Positions 52,128 to 64,000 of a stretch of DNA of 64,000 bases are shown one piece after another. The notes beneath the pieces are model-generated. The model was not told the DNA's origin, did not search any database, and saw only the letters and a list, made by a program, of their open reading frames with translations. This DNA is from Panax quinquefolius. Lineage: Eukaryota; Streptophyta; Magnoliopsida; Apiales; Araliaceae. Numbering within the stretch: position 1 is the stretch's first letter; the number at the start of each line of letters is the position of its first letter. The translations under genes were made by a program, and so were the position numbers. The stretch spans positions 98,323,622 to 98,387,621 of the forward strand of contig CM035153.1 of NCBI GenBank assembly GCA_020205615.1. The letters run 5' to 3'.

Positions 52128-55100
52128 AAAGTGAGGTGGTGTAATGGTTAATTTAATTATTGAGAAAATTAAATAAAATTATTATGGAAAGGAAATTAAC
52201 TAAATAATATTAGTTAATTTAATTAAGTTAAAAATTATATTATGGAATAATATAATTTGATTATTATGCCTTGTGGCAATGAATTTATTATGAATTAAAT
52301 CTCATAAATAATGTGAGTAATTCACTTAATTAAAATAGTGAATTAATGTAAAGTAATTAAAATAAGAATTTAATGAATAAAAATTCTTATTATGATGTTT
52401 TTAATAAATTGAGAGAGTAATGTATGTTACATATAAATGTAATATGTTAATGTAATTTGATTGTGAGTTTAAGAAATAACTAAAATATTTATCGAATAAA
52501 ATAAATATTTTAGTTGGAATATTTATGGAATTTAAAATAAATATTTGATGGAAAGTTATTAAGGGATTAAATAATTTTATAATCAATGCGTACTTTGTTA
52601 CACTAAAGGAATGGTAATGTTCTAATTTAATTAATAATTAAACTAAAGGGATTATGGTTTGTCAAATAAGGGTTATAATTTAATTAAAGAAAGTGTGACA
52701 ATGATTTACTATATAATAAGGAAGTTATAAAAATAAATTAAAAAGTAGTTTTTGGGTTCTAGCCAAACATGGCTTAGTGACCTTTGATATTGTAACTGAT
52801 GAGACTCTTTGTTTTTTTTTAAACTGAAGGTTTTATTATGCATAACTCTCTTTATTAGTTTTATTCTTACGTTCTTTTTCTAAGTCTAAGAAAACAGAGA
52901 AGAGGGAGGGAGAGAGAAATTGAGAGAGGGTGAGAGTTCTCTATTAAGTTGGAGAGAAACTTTGAGAATTCAAAGGAGAAGAAGAGGATTAATCAAGCAA
53001 TTCCTATCTTCTAACTAGTCCAAGAAGAAATTAAAAGGTAAAAATCCTTATTTGAGTTTTCTTGGTTTTTGTAAGTTTTCTATAAATGTTATGTTGGGAA
53101 ATTAGATTGTGATGGTTTTATATGTTATTAGATATATATAATCTATTATGAGTAATCTATAATTGGTTTTGGGGTTATCAAAATCATAAGAACATGTTAA
53201 GGATGAGAAATTAGAATTTTGTTGAAATACATATAAGTTTTTGTCAATTTTGGTACTAATATTAGTTATGAAATCATGATGAAAACCTTAAATTGATGAT
53301 GGATGTTGTTAAAATATTTAAAAATGAAAAGAACATAAGTTGAATGATTCAATTTGGTTAAGAAAAGAATTCGTAGTGAATGAATTCGCTAAACATGTTA
53401 AAACATGAAAATTTAGTATGAATATGAGTTTTGGGTCAAGAATTTGGGTTAGTTAATGTTTCTATAAATTGTTAATTCTTTGGTATGTTGTAGTTTTATG
53501 AATTAAGAATCCATGAGTCGAAAACGGACTAGTTTGGGTGTGTATAACTCAAGTTATGAAGGTTGAAAGGAGAAAGGGTCAAAAATTCATAAGAACAATA
53601 AAATTGGAAAAAATTCGCGTAACTTACTGCTAGGGGGCGCTACAGCACTGCCCCCAAGGCTATCTGGGGCGCTGCAACGCTGGAATAGTAGTCAGGGTCA
53701 GACAGTTTTGACCTCCTATAGTAAAATGACCATAACGTTTTCGTACGGACTCCGATTGAGGTAATTCAAGATGATTCAGAACAAGGACGAGTAGACCTAC
53801 AACTTTTGTTCTTTAAGTTTGTCAATTTGAGGTCGGGAACAGGGGTCACAATGGTTATCTTTGGGACTGATATGTATTAGGAGGCAATCAGAGGGTGTCG
53901 AGCATGCACATATGCAAGTTTAGTGCTTCTGACGATAAAAGATGTTGTCCTAAGTTATAAAACATGAATATTAGTAAATATAATGATGGTTAACATTAAT
54001 AAATGATGTATTAGATAAGTTGTATAAGTATACTAAGCACACACAAGAGAGACGAATCGGGCGTGTGACGAATGAACGTCGAAACGTTGTGACAAGTGTT
54101 AATGAATGTAAAAAGTGTTTTAAGTCTAATGAAATGAATATTATAATATATGAAATGGGGTTAATATAAAACCAATAATGATTCCTAGCAAGACTTAAAC
54201 ACTTGAATGAACTTCGAGTATGAAATATAGTGAGATGTAAGTCGAAAGTTAACACAATCAAATTGAACATTGTGTATTGATAATAGGAAGGGTTATGAGA
54301 TATACAGTAAAGTTTACATTACAACTACTATGCATTGCTATGTGACTAATAGTTGATGTGCATGATTATATAATTGTGTAGGGCACGTGAAGTGCAGATA
54401 TCTGTAAGCTGTTAAACTTTTATTGGTAAACAATTATCAAGGCAAGTCTTTCAGTTCTTATTTGCTATGTGAACTTGATGATGAATTGTTTTAAATCTTT
54501 ATTGTAAAGAGAATAATGTGTTATATATGTTGAAAGTATGAAACGTTAAAGTCAATTTATGACTACGTTGATTGAGTAATGAATGTTGATTGAGTAAGGA
54601 ACTCAATCTTTATACTCGGTATATGAACTGCAGCATGTATGTTATGTTAGTCCAATGTTTATGAGATATATGTTGAGCATGTTATTATGTGCTACGTGAT
54701 TCATGAAAACTGTTAGATTTTGGTTGGGCTGTCAAGCTCAACCTTGCAAATAACCACTTTTGCATGTTAAGGATTCAAGGTAACGCTATGTGTTACTTGA
54801 AAGACATGAATCAGATGTAATGCATGAAGATTTATATGCCTTGGCTAAGTTGTTAGTATTTGAACCATGTTTAAGGTTATTGATAATGTATGATGTTTAA
54901 TAGATGTTGAGTTATAAAGTTTAAGTTTTGTCTGTTGTATAAAGGGTATTGAACCTGGATGTAAATTTTATCTACTAACTCTGACAAAGTGAGTAATAAA
55001 TTAAGTATGGATCAAAGATAAGTAAAGAAAAATGTTTTGAGAAATGTACTTGATAAATCACAATGATTATGTAATGGTAAACTGTCAAGTTTGAGTTATC

Positions 55101-55361
55101 TGATATGTAAAGGTTATCGAATTGAAATGTAAAATTTTATATAATAACTGTGATGAAGTGAATCATAAAATAAAATTGATTCAGAGATTTATAAATGATA
55201 ATGGTTTTGATTTAGGGAATTAAAGTAAGAAGACATAAAAGTTTTAATTATTCCATATTTTATTAAATTTAACATCGAATAATGATATAAAATCAGAAAT
55301 TAGACGTATTATTAACGACCAAAGTCGATAATTGAATTGTATGAATTTTGGGGTCGTTACA

Positions 55362-56147
55362 ATTCATCAACTAAGGATTAGTTGAATTAATAGAAGGATC
55401 GCTAGTCAACTAAGAGTTCGGTACAACAATGTAAGATTGTACAATGACATTGGTGATCAAAGATCAAACAACAATTATTCGTAACTTAAAAAACACTTTG
55501 CAACAAGATAATGCTTACAATAAAATTATAAACTTTGAATGACCAAAGCAATCTTGCTTGGAATGAGTAAGCAAAGATTAATTAACTTGTTCAACAATAA
55601 ATTAAGGTTAAAGAACTTGCATAAAAATAACAACTTAGGAATAAGAACTTGCATAAAAAAGGATTAGGGTTAGAGAACTTGCTGAGATGAATAATAGATT
55701 CAACACTAGCATAACATAAAAGTAGGGTTAGGAGACTTGCATAAGTATAAAAAAATAATGGTTAAAAGAAAACCTTGCTGAATAATAAAGTAGCAAAGGT
55801 TAGGGAACTTTCCTCGTGCGTAAGCAAAGCAATTACAACACGTTCTCCAATTTATCCTACACATATCATTTAAAATTACAATACCAATTAATTACAACCA
55901 ACATCATTGTCTTCTCTTTTCACTTTTCTTTATAGCTCTTAGCTATAAATCTGATTGTATTAGCCAGATAACATAAGTCTTAATTGACCAACACATTATT
56001 AACCCCACGAATAACAAGTTTAAGTCCTCACATACAATTTGTTAACTCACAACTTTAAAACCATCATACATTTTTTAACAATCTGTTTTTAACATCTCAT
56101 TATGTGGTTAACATTCTATCATGATCATTAAATAAGATTAAATTAAC
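55362..56147. other. Short imperfect repeats between LTR E and element F
   Basis: Between about 55600 and 55830 words such as GAACTTGCATAAAAA and GGGTTAG recur five or six times with irregular spacing. The rest is AT-rich without gene. Confidence 0.5.
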
Positions 56148-59100
56148 TGTTCCGCCCCCAAATTCAGACCACACTTGTCTCAAATTTGGTTGTCACGTGT
56201 TAACTCTAATATCAAATCAAAATCTCACACAATAAAATTTATAGAATAAATTACATTGTTATAATATAATTATTCTTGTCCCAAAGTCTCACAACCGTTA
56301 CTAGTACAATACAACTTAAATTAAACATAGCTAAATATAAATATGTAAATAAGTTCTTCCACAACAGAATAATAGTACATTCTTAGTACTATGGAACTAA
56401 CTACTCCAAAGCCTTCTCTTTACCCTTGTCCTTGCCAGAGGGTTCACCACGTTCTACCTTAACTGAAAGTTTTAAGGAAAGCAAGGATGAGAAAAAATTT
56501 TGCCCAGCAAGTAATATAGCAGTAAGGGTGTTCAATGTAGTTTTAACTTTCTTAAGGGAACAATAACAATGATAGTTCAAGGATAGCAAGAAATATCAAT
56601 GGTTCTCAACAATAATCTCTACGGATAGAAAGATATCAATAAGATTCAATGCTTAATCCATTCAAGATTTCTAAGTAATGAATACTGCCACAGTCACTAA
56701 TGACTATGAACATCTCCTAGAATTAACAGTAATAAATTGATAATTCTACAAAATGAGTACAACAGGTGATTAGCCTAAAGTACCCTATGTCATGCATAAC
56801 ATTTAATCATTCTCATGGGCGCACGTCAGTTTCCCGACAATATATAATTCCCCTACCAAGAGGGTTGTTCATCTTAGTTATAAGAGTCCGCACCAAGTTA
56901 ATTTGGTTTGGATAGATTTCGATCATATATCAATACTCTAGCCTAATTAATGGCTTAGCCAGCTTTTCTTTTCAAGTATATACATGAACAATTATCGTTC
57001 AAAATCAAGGTTTGAAAATAATTTCATTTCTCAACTATGAAGTATTAAGTCATGAGATATGAATCATACTTTCAAGGATTTTCTTGTACAACCAATAATA
57101 GTACAAGCTCAAATAAAGAATAGGGTTCGAATACTTGCCTCAAGCGTAGTTTACCAAAGTATAGCTTATCAACACTTTTGAATCCTAATATAGTTATGTG
57201 TATAGGATATTCATTAGTTATGTATACTCATCCACGATTTGGAAGTTTAAACGCACACATAAATGTCTAACTTAGTTGTATAATCTATACATACTACATC
57301 ACATATCTTACATACTCATAGCACACAATCAATTTATAAGTCATCATAAAATCAAACAACATAGTTTGAAATCCTCTTTTGACTCAACGTTTAAAAGTTT
57401 ATAAACATATATCCCCTTTATGATTTTTATCATTAGCATGCTTATAGATATTTCAAATACTATGCTTAAACATGTAGTACAAATTTAGACATCAACACAA
57501 GCATGCATTACATCTCATATCACAAACAAATTAAACAGTAACAACACGGGATGACGTCGTTACATACTCGTTGAAGCTTAGGGATTCACAGAATGCTACC
57601 GTCTCCCTGCTGTAATTGACGAGTTGAGCCTTGCATTTCCTGTTTGTCCCATACCTTAGCATACCTAAACAATTACACTTAACATACATTCATGCTAGAG
57701 GACTTTTCATAAGCGTATGACCATCTTAAGTTCACTTTTACATGTCATGGTCTTAGTTTGGGATTTCCACAGAATTAAAGCCAAATAGGGTCATGAAATC
57801 ATGTTGCATACTAATTAGCCATATGTTTACATAAAGAGATTACATAATCTATACTACACATACTCATAAGTGTTCACATAATTTATTCTCAAATAACATC
57901 GTTATTACTTTAAAAAATGCTTAAACTCACGCTTGGTTTACTTCCATTATGTTTAACATATAAGAATCATGTTTAGAGACATAATGAACATAAACATGCC
58001 ATCTTAAATCCTCAGAACTTAACTACTCACACTAATGCAATTTGGTGTGAAAACATATCAGAGTTTGCTTTTGAAATCACTTTAAACTTGAATAATGCAA
58101 TTTAACACATATAAGACATCTTTAAAGCTCTTATCATGTGTAGTTAAATCATGTTCACATCACCACAAAGTCAGAACATACTTCATATAGTATTAATGAA
58201 TATTAGCTTCAATATGTCAAGTTTTTCTTTGAAAAAGTTTGATAGCTCAAAGCCTAACAACTTGGTCATGAACAAAGGAACTATAAATTATAACTCATGC
58301 TTATTCATGTTCAGAAATCAGTCATGTGTATATATTCTATCAAGGTCAGAATTTGTAGAACACGAGTTTCATTAAAGTTCATTTTCAAAACATTGAGTTT
58401 TTGTTATAAATCTCCTACTAAGTCATGTTGGACAACTCATATCTCATAAGAAAGCTTTATACAATATGTTATACTTCTTTTCATACATGTTTAGATGTTA
58501 ATATCAAATTAGAAATAACACGTTCCCAACGTAAACCAGATTCTCGTTCGGGGATCAAGCAAGAATGTTACCTTTGCACTCTAGTATAAATCGGGTGCAA
58601 TTTTCGCTTCTTCTGGACTAACTCCAAGAAGATACTGCTTTTTGAGAGCATCAACCAACATTGATTTTTCTCAGTTTAAACCTGCTTAAGTCCATTACTA
58701 TATGTTCCTTACATGTATACAGACTTCCTAAATGCTTGATAGTATGATAATTCATACTAATTGATAGAGAATTCAAGGAATTTCAAGAATTTAATAAAAC
58801 TCAAGATTAAGAACAAAAGTTAGAATTTATACCTTTTGAAGCTTAGTTTTCTTAATTTCTCTCTTCTGAGATTGCTAGACTTCTCTTTGAACCACAAACA
58901 CTCAGACTCAAATTCTTAGGATTTCAGAGACAAGTTACAGCAACATGAAATGGGAAATGAAGTTGCTTTATATAGAGAAATGCATAACTAGTTAATTGCT
59001 TTACACTAAGGTTTGATTCAACAGAAGATGAAAGGAAACAATGGGTATAAAAGAGTTGGCCAACTACCAACCTTGTAGCCATCATCACCATGGATTATAG

Positions 59101-60248
59101 CTGTTTAAGTTTACGTAATGAGATTATAGGTCACTATTTGGCCACTGTTGGAGCTACTGATGAGTTTTATATCTCAATAACTTTATTGTAATGCTTAGTT
59201 TGGCTCCTTTAATTCCCAAGATATAATTTTAATGTACAATGGTTACTATCATATGAAAAATTAGGGATTTAATATATATCTATATCATATAATCCATGTA
59301 TATTGGGTCTATACAATTTAATATTTATAATATGTATGGACTCCATTTAATTGGTCACTAACAATTTAATATCTCCTTTTATTATTTACTTACACATATT
59401 CCAGGTATTGAAATAAATATTTTAATAGTACATATTTATTTACTCCTATATTTTAGAATACACGCTTAATTGTCTCATCACACATGATGAGGTAACAAAA
59501 CTTATTTAAATCAACCTTATGATTTAATTACTTTTACTATATAGTTTTTGTATATCATTAACCACAATTAAATGCCACACCTCATTTAATCTTTTGCAGT
59601 AAGTAATTATATGATACTACTATCCACATTTTCCCATATTACACATAGTGGCATGAAATAATATTTAATAATAATGTTCATATTAATAATAATTATAGCT
59701 GATCTATTATCTTTCTCATTCTTTATTAATGCTAACAAACCATCTTTATAACTCATGCACACGGTGAAAATTATTTTCCAAGCCTTCATACTAAGTAAGC
59801 AATTGCTACTGGGTTTATGAGATGTATGGCGCAACTACGCCACTTTGGAAATTTCTCAGACTTGGTCACTATTACAATAAATTCATATTCTAAATTAATT
59901 AATCTCTTTACTTAATAGATAGTACCCTCATTTATTATCTTGCCATACTAGATAATTAAATATAATTATGTAAATTACTTTATTCCTTAATAACAATTAA
60001 TTAATTAATAATATAATATTAATTAATTATTCACATATTAATTTATTCATCTCTTAATTAAATTAACCCACTTAACTTCCATTCTCATGCCACACAAAGC
60101 ATTCCAAAATCCTCAATTCTCATATAAATTCAATTTAAATTAATTGAATTACTCATCTCACAACACATCGATATTTATATTCAAATAAATATTCATTTTC
60201 TTGTTACATTAAAATAATTATTTATTCATGAAATTCTCGGTTCTTACA
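56148..60248 (-). repeat. 3' LTR of element F (4101 bp)
   Basis: On the minus strand it starts TGTAAGAACCGAGAATTTC right after the polypurine tract and ends GAATTTGGGGGCGGAACA. The start resembles that of LTR G (TGTAATACCCGAGAATTTTC) and the end resembles LTRs B, S and A (GGGGGCG-ACA). Several thousand AT-rich bases without gene; a TATA-like CTATATAAA is at 58967-58975. Left neighbour TTAAC may be the TSD but cannot be checked. Confidence 0.85.
58967..58975 (-). promoter_or_regulatory. TATA-like box of element F LTR
   Basis: CTATATAAA on the minus strand about 1.3 kb from the LTR start, the same relative place as in the element-A LTR. Confidence 0.4.
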
Positions 60249-60262
60249 TCCTCCCCCCCTAT
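60249..60262 (-). other. Polypurine tract of element F
   Basis: On the minus strand TATAGGGGGGAGGA, preceded by AATTTCGAGGATGAAATTT and directly followed by the LTR start. A textbook gypsy 3' PPT. Confidence 0.9.
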
Positions 60263-60292
60263 AAAAATTTCATCCTCGAAATTGGTACAAGG

Positions 60293-61440
60293 TTACACGA
60301 ATAAATGAGGAAAATTCATTCGCATCTTATCATCTAACTCCCACGTAGCCTCCTCTGTGTCGGGGTTTCGCCAAAGTATTTTTACAGAAGTGTACTTTTA
60401 GTCCTTAATGTCTGCTCTTTCCTATCTAATATCTGGATAGGAATTTCTTCATATGTCAGATTCTTCTCCATTTGAATGGGCTCATAGGAAATCACGTGTT
60501 TGTAGTTAGGCTTGTACAAACACAACACAGATATGTGAAACACGTTATGGATGTGCTCTAACTCGGGTGGTAATGCAACTTTTTACACCACTTCGCCCAC
60601 TTGCTTCAATATCTCGAATGGTCCTATGAATCTCGAACTTAATTTTCCCTTCTTATTGAATCTATTTTTCCCTTCCAGGGAGATCCTTTCAAGAAAACGT
60701 AACTTCAAACTTCAAAGTCGCAGTCCTGGCGATGCAAATCTGCGTATTTCTTCTGGCGATCTTATGCAGCTACTAGCCTAGCTCTTATCACTGTCACCAC
60801 CTCTGTAGTTTGTTAAACTAATTCAGACCTTAACATCTTTCGCTCTCCGACTTCATCCCAACACAACAGTGTTCTACACTTTCTCCCATAAAGAGCTTCG
60901 TACTATGGCATACCTATACTCGCATGATGACTATTGTTATACATAAATTCCACTAGGGGTAAGTGTTCATCCCAACTTCCTTAGAAATCCATCACGCAAG
61001 TTCTAAGCATGTCCTCCAATGTTTATATCGTTTGCTCACTTTGTCCATCTGTCTGCGGATGATAAGCAGTACTTAACCTCAACTGTGTTCCCATCCTTTC
61101 TTGCAAACTTTTCCAGAATTTTGACGTGAAGCGCAGATCTCGGTCAAAGACAATCGATACAGACAATCCATGTTGTGAAACAATTTCCTTTACGTACAGG
61201 TTCACTAGCTAATTCAAACTATATCGGATCTTGATTGGTAGAAAATGAGCCATCTTTGTTAGTCGATCCACGATAACCCAAATGGCATTGAAACCTTTCT
61301 GCGTGACTGGAAGTCCCACCACAAAATCCATCGAAATGTGTTCCCATTTCCACTCTGGTATTTCCAATGGTTAGAGTAGACCACTCGGCCTCTGGTGCTC
61401 TACTTTCACCCGTTGACACGTAAGACATCAACTAACGCAC
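60293..61440 (-). pseudogene. Integrase with chromodomain-like tail, element F
   Basis: Core blocks: [20 protein letters not shown] (second catalytic Asp region), [19 protein letters not shown] (towards the catalytic Glu), then HLPLVEFMYNN-like and FIGPFEILKQVGEV-like wording, KPNYKHVISYEP, LTYEEIPIQILDRKEQ and finally T-E-E-A-T-W-E near 60340-60361. The stop is at 60293-60295. The first-Asp region (61219-61431) is in a shifted frame, with further frameshifts between blocks. Dead copy. Confidence 0.88.
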
Positions 61441-62290
61441 TCTGCAATTTCCCATTTTAGATTGGGCCACCAAAAATGTTGCCTCAAATTTTGGTACATC
61501 TTTGTGCCTCCTGGATGAATGAAATACGTCGTATTGTGTGACTTATGTAAAATTTCTTCCCTCAACTCGGTTACCGCTGGCACCCATACTCTCCCTTCGA
61601 ATCTCAAAATTTCATCTTTATCCATTTTGAATCCCTTTTCCTCATTTTCTACGATCCTCTTCCTGATTCTTTTGTAATCTTCATCCTTCTCTTGTGATTC
61701 CTTTATTTTATCCAACAAGATTGGACGCGCTTCGACTGCAAACAATCTCTCTTCAGACCTCTTTAGTCCCTTTACTTCTATCTCTAATTTTTCCATATCC
61801 CTTATTAACTCCTCCTGGGTTGTCAGTAGAAACAACTTCTCCCTTCCTTTCCTGCTCAGCGCGTCGGCCACTGCATTCGCTTTCCTTGGGTGATAAAGAA
61901 TATCGTAGGTGTAATCCTTGATTAATTCTAACCATCTCCTCTGACGCATGTTCAACTCCTTCTATGTGAAGATATATTTCAGACTTTTGTGGTCCCTGTA
62001 TATCTCACTTTTCTCTCCATACAAATAATGTCTCCAAATCTTTAATGCAAAAACTACTGCCGCCGACTCTAAGTCATGAGTAGGGTATCATTTTTTGTAA
62101 TCCTTCAACTGTCACGACGTATACGCAATGACCTTCCCATGTTGCTTTAGCACACAGCCTAGTCCTCTGTGCGACGCATCACTATACACCATAAATCCTC
62201 CCGTATCATCTAGTAATGATAATACAGGCGCCTCACTCAATCTCTTTTTCAGTTTTTAGAAACTTTATTCGCACTTGTATGTCCACACAA
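61441..62290 (-). pseudogene. RNase H and integrase zinc finger, element F
   Basis: An open frame of 175 codons (61428-61955) reads MNMRQRRWLELIKDYTYDIL, HPRKANAVADALSRKG (end of RNase H), a linker, and HKSHNTTYFIHPGG...AECVS, the H-H half of the H2C2 finger with the cysteine half broken by a frameshift and stop. Upstream (to about 62290) the RNase H part with [10 protein letters not shown] is readable but has a TAG just before the 61955 start. Confidence 0.88.
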
Positions 62291-63060
62291 ACTTCACCAT
62301 TTTCCTCTTTAGATTAGTCAACGGGGTTGCTATCTTAGAAAAATCTTGGATAAATCTTCGATAATACCCAGCTAACCCTAAGAAACTTCTTACTTTCGTT
62401 GGCATCGTTGGCTGCTCCCAATTACTCACTGCTTCTACCTTTGCAAGATCTACTGAAATTCCATCCTTATCCACCACGTGTCCTAAGAATTGAACTTTCT
62501 CCATCCAAAATTCACACTTAGAAAATTTTGCATACAACTTCTCTTTTCTTAGTGACTCCAAAACCATCTTCAAATGTTTGGCGTGTTCTTCTTCCGTCTT
62601 CAAGTAAATCAAGATATCATCAATGAAAACTACTACGAATTTATCTAAGAATGGCTTGAAGATGCTTTTCATCAAGTCCATAAATGCTGCCGGAGCATTT
62701 GTCAACCCAAATAACATCACCAAAAATTTGAAATGTCCGTAACGAGTTCAGAATGCCATCTTTGATATGTCCTTCTCTCGTACCTTCAATTGATGATACC
62801 TCGTTCATAGATCTATCTTCGAGAAATACTTTGCTCCCTTCAGTTGGTCAAAAAAGGTCATCTATCCTTGGTAATGGATATCTATTCTTAATCGTTACTC
62901 TATTCAATTCTCGATAATCGATATAGAGCCTCGTCTACCCATCCTTCTTCTTTACAAATAACACTGGTTCTCCCCAAGGAGACACACTCGATCGTATATA
63001 ACCCTTATCCAGTAACTCTTGTAATTGTGTCATCAATTCCTTCATTTCTACTGACGCCAT
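62265..63060 (-). pseudogene. Reverse transcriptase, element F
   Basis: The open part 62265-62723 reads [17 protein letters not shown], the catalytic [12 protein letters not shown] (62611-62632), [18 protein letters not shown] and [19 protein letters not shown]. Further upstream are the N-terminal RT motifs YRMASVEMKELM and [12 protein letters not shown]. Breaks: TAG at 62935-62937, one extra base in a T-run near 62851 (IDDLF region), and a TGA (arginine codon change) just before 62723. Confidence 0.9.
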
Positions 63061-63510
63061 ACGATAAGGGGCTTTCGAAATCGGTGTCATTCCCGGTACT
63101 AAGTCTATTATGAATTTGATTTCTCTGTTTGGCGGAAGACCAGGAAGATCATCCAGAAATACATCTTGGAATTCTCTCACTACAGGTATATCCTGAATTT
63201 CTACTCCCTTTTTCCGCGTATCAACAATGTAAGCTAAGTAACCTACACATCCATTTCTCAACAATTTCTTGGCCTGCATCATCATAAGATAACATGATTG
63301 CTTAAGCGATGAGCTACCATAAAATAATATTTTAGACTTATTTGGAGTTTGAAGGTTAACACTTTTATTCTGACAATCAATTATCGCAGCATGGTTATAC
63401 AACCAATTCATTCCCAATTTTACGTCAAACTCTCCCAATCTTATCGGGATCAAGTTTACGCCTAGTTCATGATTTCTAATGTTTGCGCGATAATTTTGGT
63501 AAACATATTT
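63061..63510 (-). pseudogene. Protease C-terminal part and linker, element F
   Basis: FDVKLGMNWLYNHAAIIDCQ is the C-terminal protease block; the linker to RT follows (IPVVREFQDVFLDDLPGLPP, FIIDLVPGMTPISKAPYR). The active-site loop should lie upstream and is cut off by the insertion of LTR G at 63511. Confidence 0.85.
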
Positions 63511-64000
63511 TGTAATACCCGAGAATTTTCACGTATTATTAAATGAATATATTAATGGAAATAATATTTATGTGAATATAAGTGTTATTATTTTATGAGT
63601 CGATTAATTCAATTGATTCGTATTAGATCAATGTGTATTAAGAAATGTGAAGTGGCAATGGAATTAGTGAAATACCTTGTGTGGCATAATGCGAAACAAG
63701 GAAATCCATTAAGCAAATTAAAATGAGAATCTAAAAGATTAATCGTGTTGATCATGTAAATTCATATGTGCAGCTGCGCCAGTGGATAGTTGGAGAAAAC
63801 TAATTTGTTTCACTTTAGAAATAAAATAGAACAATTATGTGATATGTGTGACATTAATAAACCATGAAATAAAGAGCGCAATTAAGTAATATTAATTGTT
63901 AATTATTATATTAATTAATTGTTAATGGTTGTGGTAGAATATTGATCTATTGATAATATGTTTTTGTAATATGTCTATAGATAGAATAAGAATTATATAA
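63511..64000 (+). repeat. LTR G, first 490 bp (plus strand)
   Basis: Starts TGTAATACCCGAGAATTTTC at the point where the element-F protease frame breaks. The beginning parallels the start of the element-F LTR (TGTAAGAACCGAGAATTTC, then GAATATAAxTGT and GATTAATTCAATTGAT-like words). It runs off the window, so whether it is a solo LTR or a full element is unknown. Confidence 0.75.

Larger units (their letters stand above)
51501..55361 (+). repeat. LTR E (3861 bp, 3' LTR, plus strand)
   Basis: Begins TGACAACCCAAATTTTCC and ends TTTGGGGTCGTTACA. It contains a hairpin MITE (51733-52074) in a TA tract, a GAGAGAGG-rich stretch near 52900-52940, the 100-bp module of element N in reverse orientation (53721-53820) with a GC-rich palindromic block beside it (53625-53690), and the TTGGGCTGTCAAGCTCAACC palindrome region near 54722. 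No gene inside. Confidence 0.8.
56148..63510 (-). mobile_element. Element F: Ty3/gypsy (Tekay-like), 3' LTR plus pol
   Basis: On the minus strand: end of protease, RT, RNase H, integrase with chromodomain-like tail, PPT and 3' LTR. The 5' part (gag, PBS, 5' LTR) lies beyond the insertion of LTR G at 63511 and outside the window. Many blocks equal those of elements A and D at the protein level, so all three are Tekay-lineage relatives. Stops and frameshifts in every domain. Confidence 0.92.

Noticed and set aside
53971..54270. 99-codon minus-strand ORF in LTR E
   Set aside because: Lies inside a non-coding LTR, biased composition, no recognisable domain.

Overview
The window looks like intergenic or pericentromeric DNA of a large-genome flowering plant, most likely a eudicot. 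The evidence is wall-to-wall nested LTR retrotransposons of the Ty3/gypsy group (Tekay-like chromoviruses and Athila-like elements), tRNA-iMet and tRNA-Asp primer-binding sites, plant-type telomere motifs (AAACCCTAA), AT-rich plant-style introns, and decayed pieces of three plant housekeeping genes. I see no intact protein-coding gene: every recognisable reading frame is broken by stops, frameshifts or insertions. The species cannot be named from this sequence alone.

Layout, left to right. 1-5403 is a minus-strand Tekay-like element (A): RT, protease, gag, PBS and a complete 2.57-kb 5' LTR. It sits in the pol gene of an Athila-like element whose 3' part (integrase end, 73-bp minisatellite, extra env-like/plant-transposon-protein ORF, 3' UTR, 3' LTR) runs 5404-11175. 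11176-13761 holds intron-containing fragments of CGI121/TPRKB (KEOPS complex), GDP-mannose pyrophosphorylase alpha (GMPPA) and a WD40-bromodomain (PHIP/BRWD-type) gene, all on the plus strand. The last is split by a 9.5-kb element (B, 13762-23243) with 4.4-kb LTRs and only about 0.6 kb between them; the split exon resumes at 23244. A truncated A-family LTR follows (to 25822), then a gypsy pol fragment (D) whose integrase is interrupted by a solo LTR (S, 26389-35939, 5-bp TSD TCTTC). S is in turn interrupted by a complete 6.0-kb pol-less Athila-like element (N, 27902-33926). The rest of D ends at 37064.

37065-41835 is a mosaic of LTR pieces including a nearly 4-kb minus-strand LTR (X). 41836-43000 is a copia-type LTR end, PBS and leader. 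43-49.6 kb is old decayed repeat DNA, including a three-unit array of an Athila 3'-UTR module in reverse orientation. 49.6-51.5 kb is a decayed gypsy LTR or 3' region. 51501-55361 is a 3.86-kb LTR (E) carrying a 342-bp hairpin MITE inserted in a (TA)n tract. 56148-63510 is a minus-strand Tekay-like element (F) with a 4.1-kb 3' LTR and broken pol, cut at 63511 by the start of another plus-strand LTR (G).

The genes do not work together as a pathway. The biology is that of element nesting, gene-fragment capture and LTR evolution. The observations most worth following are: the three-gene fragment chimera; the giant-LTR mini-element; LTR modules shared between lineages (a 100-bp block plus GC-rich palindromes); telo-box arrays, a conserved palindrome and heat-shock-element-like motifs inside LTRs; and the Athila 3'-UTR module that survives where pol is lost and is tandemly arrayed elsewhere.
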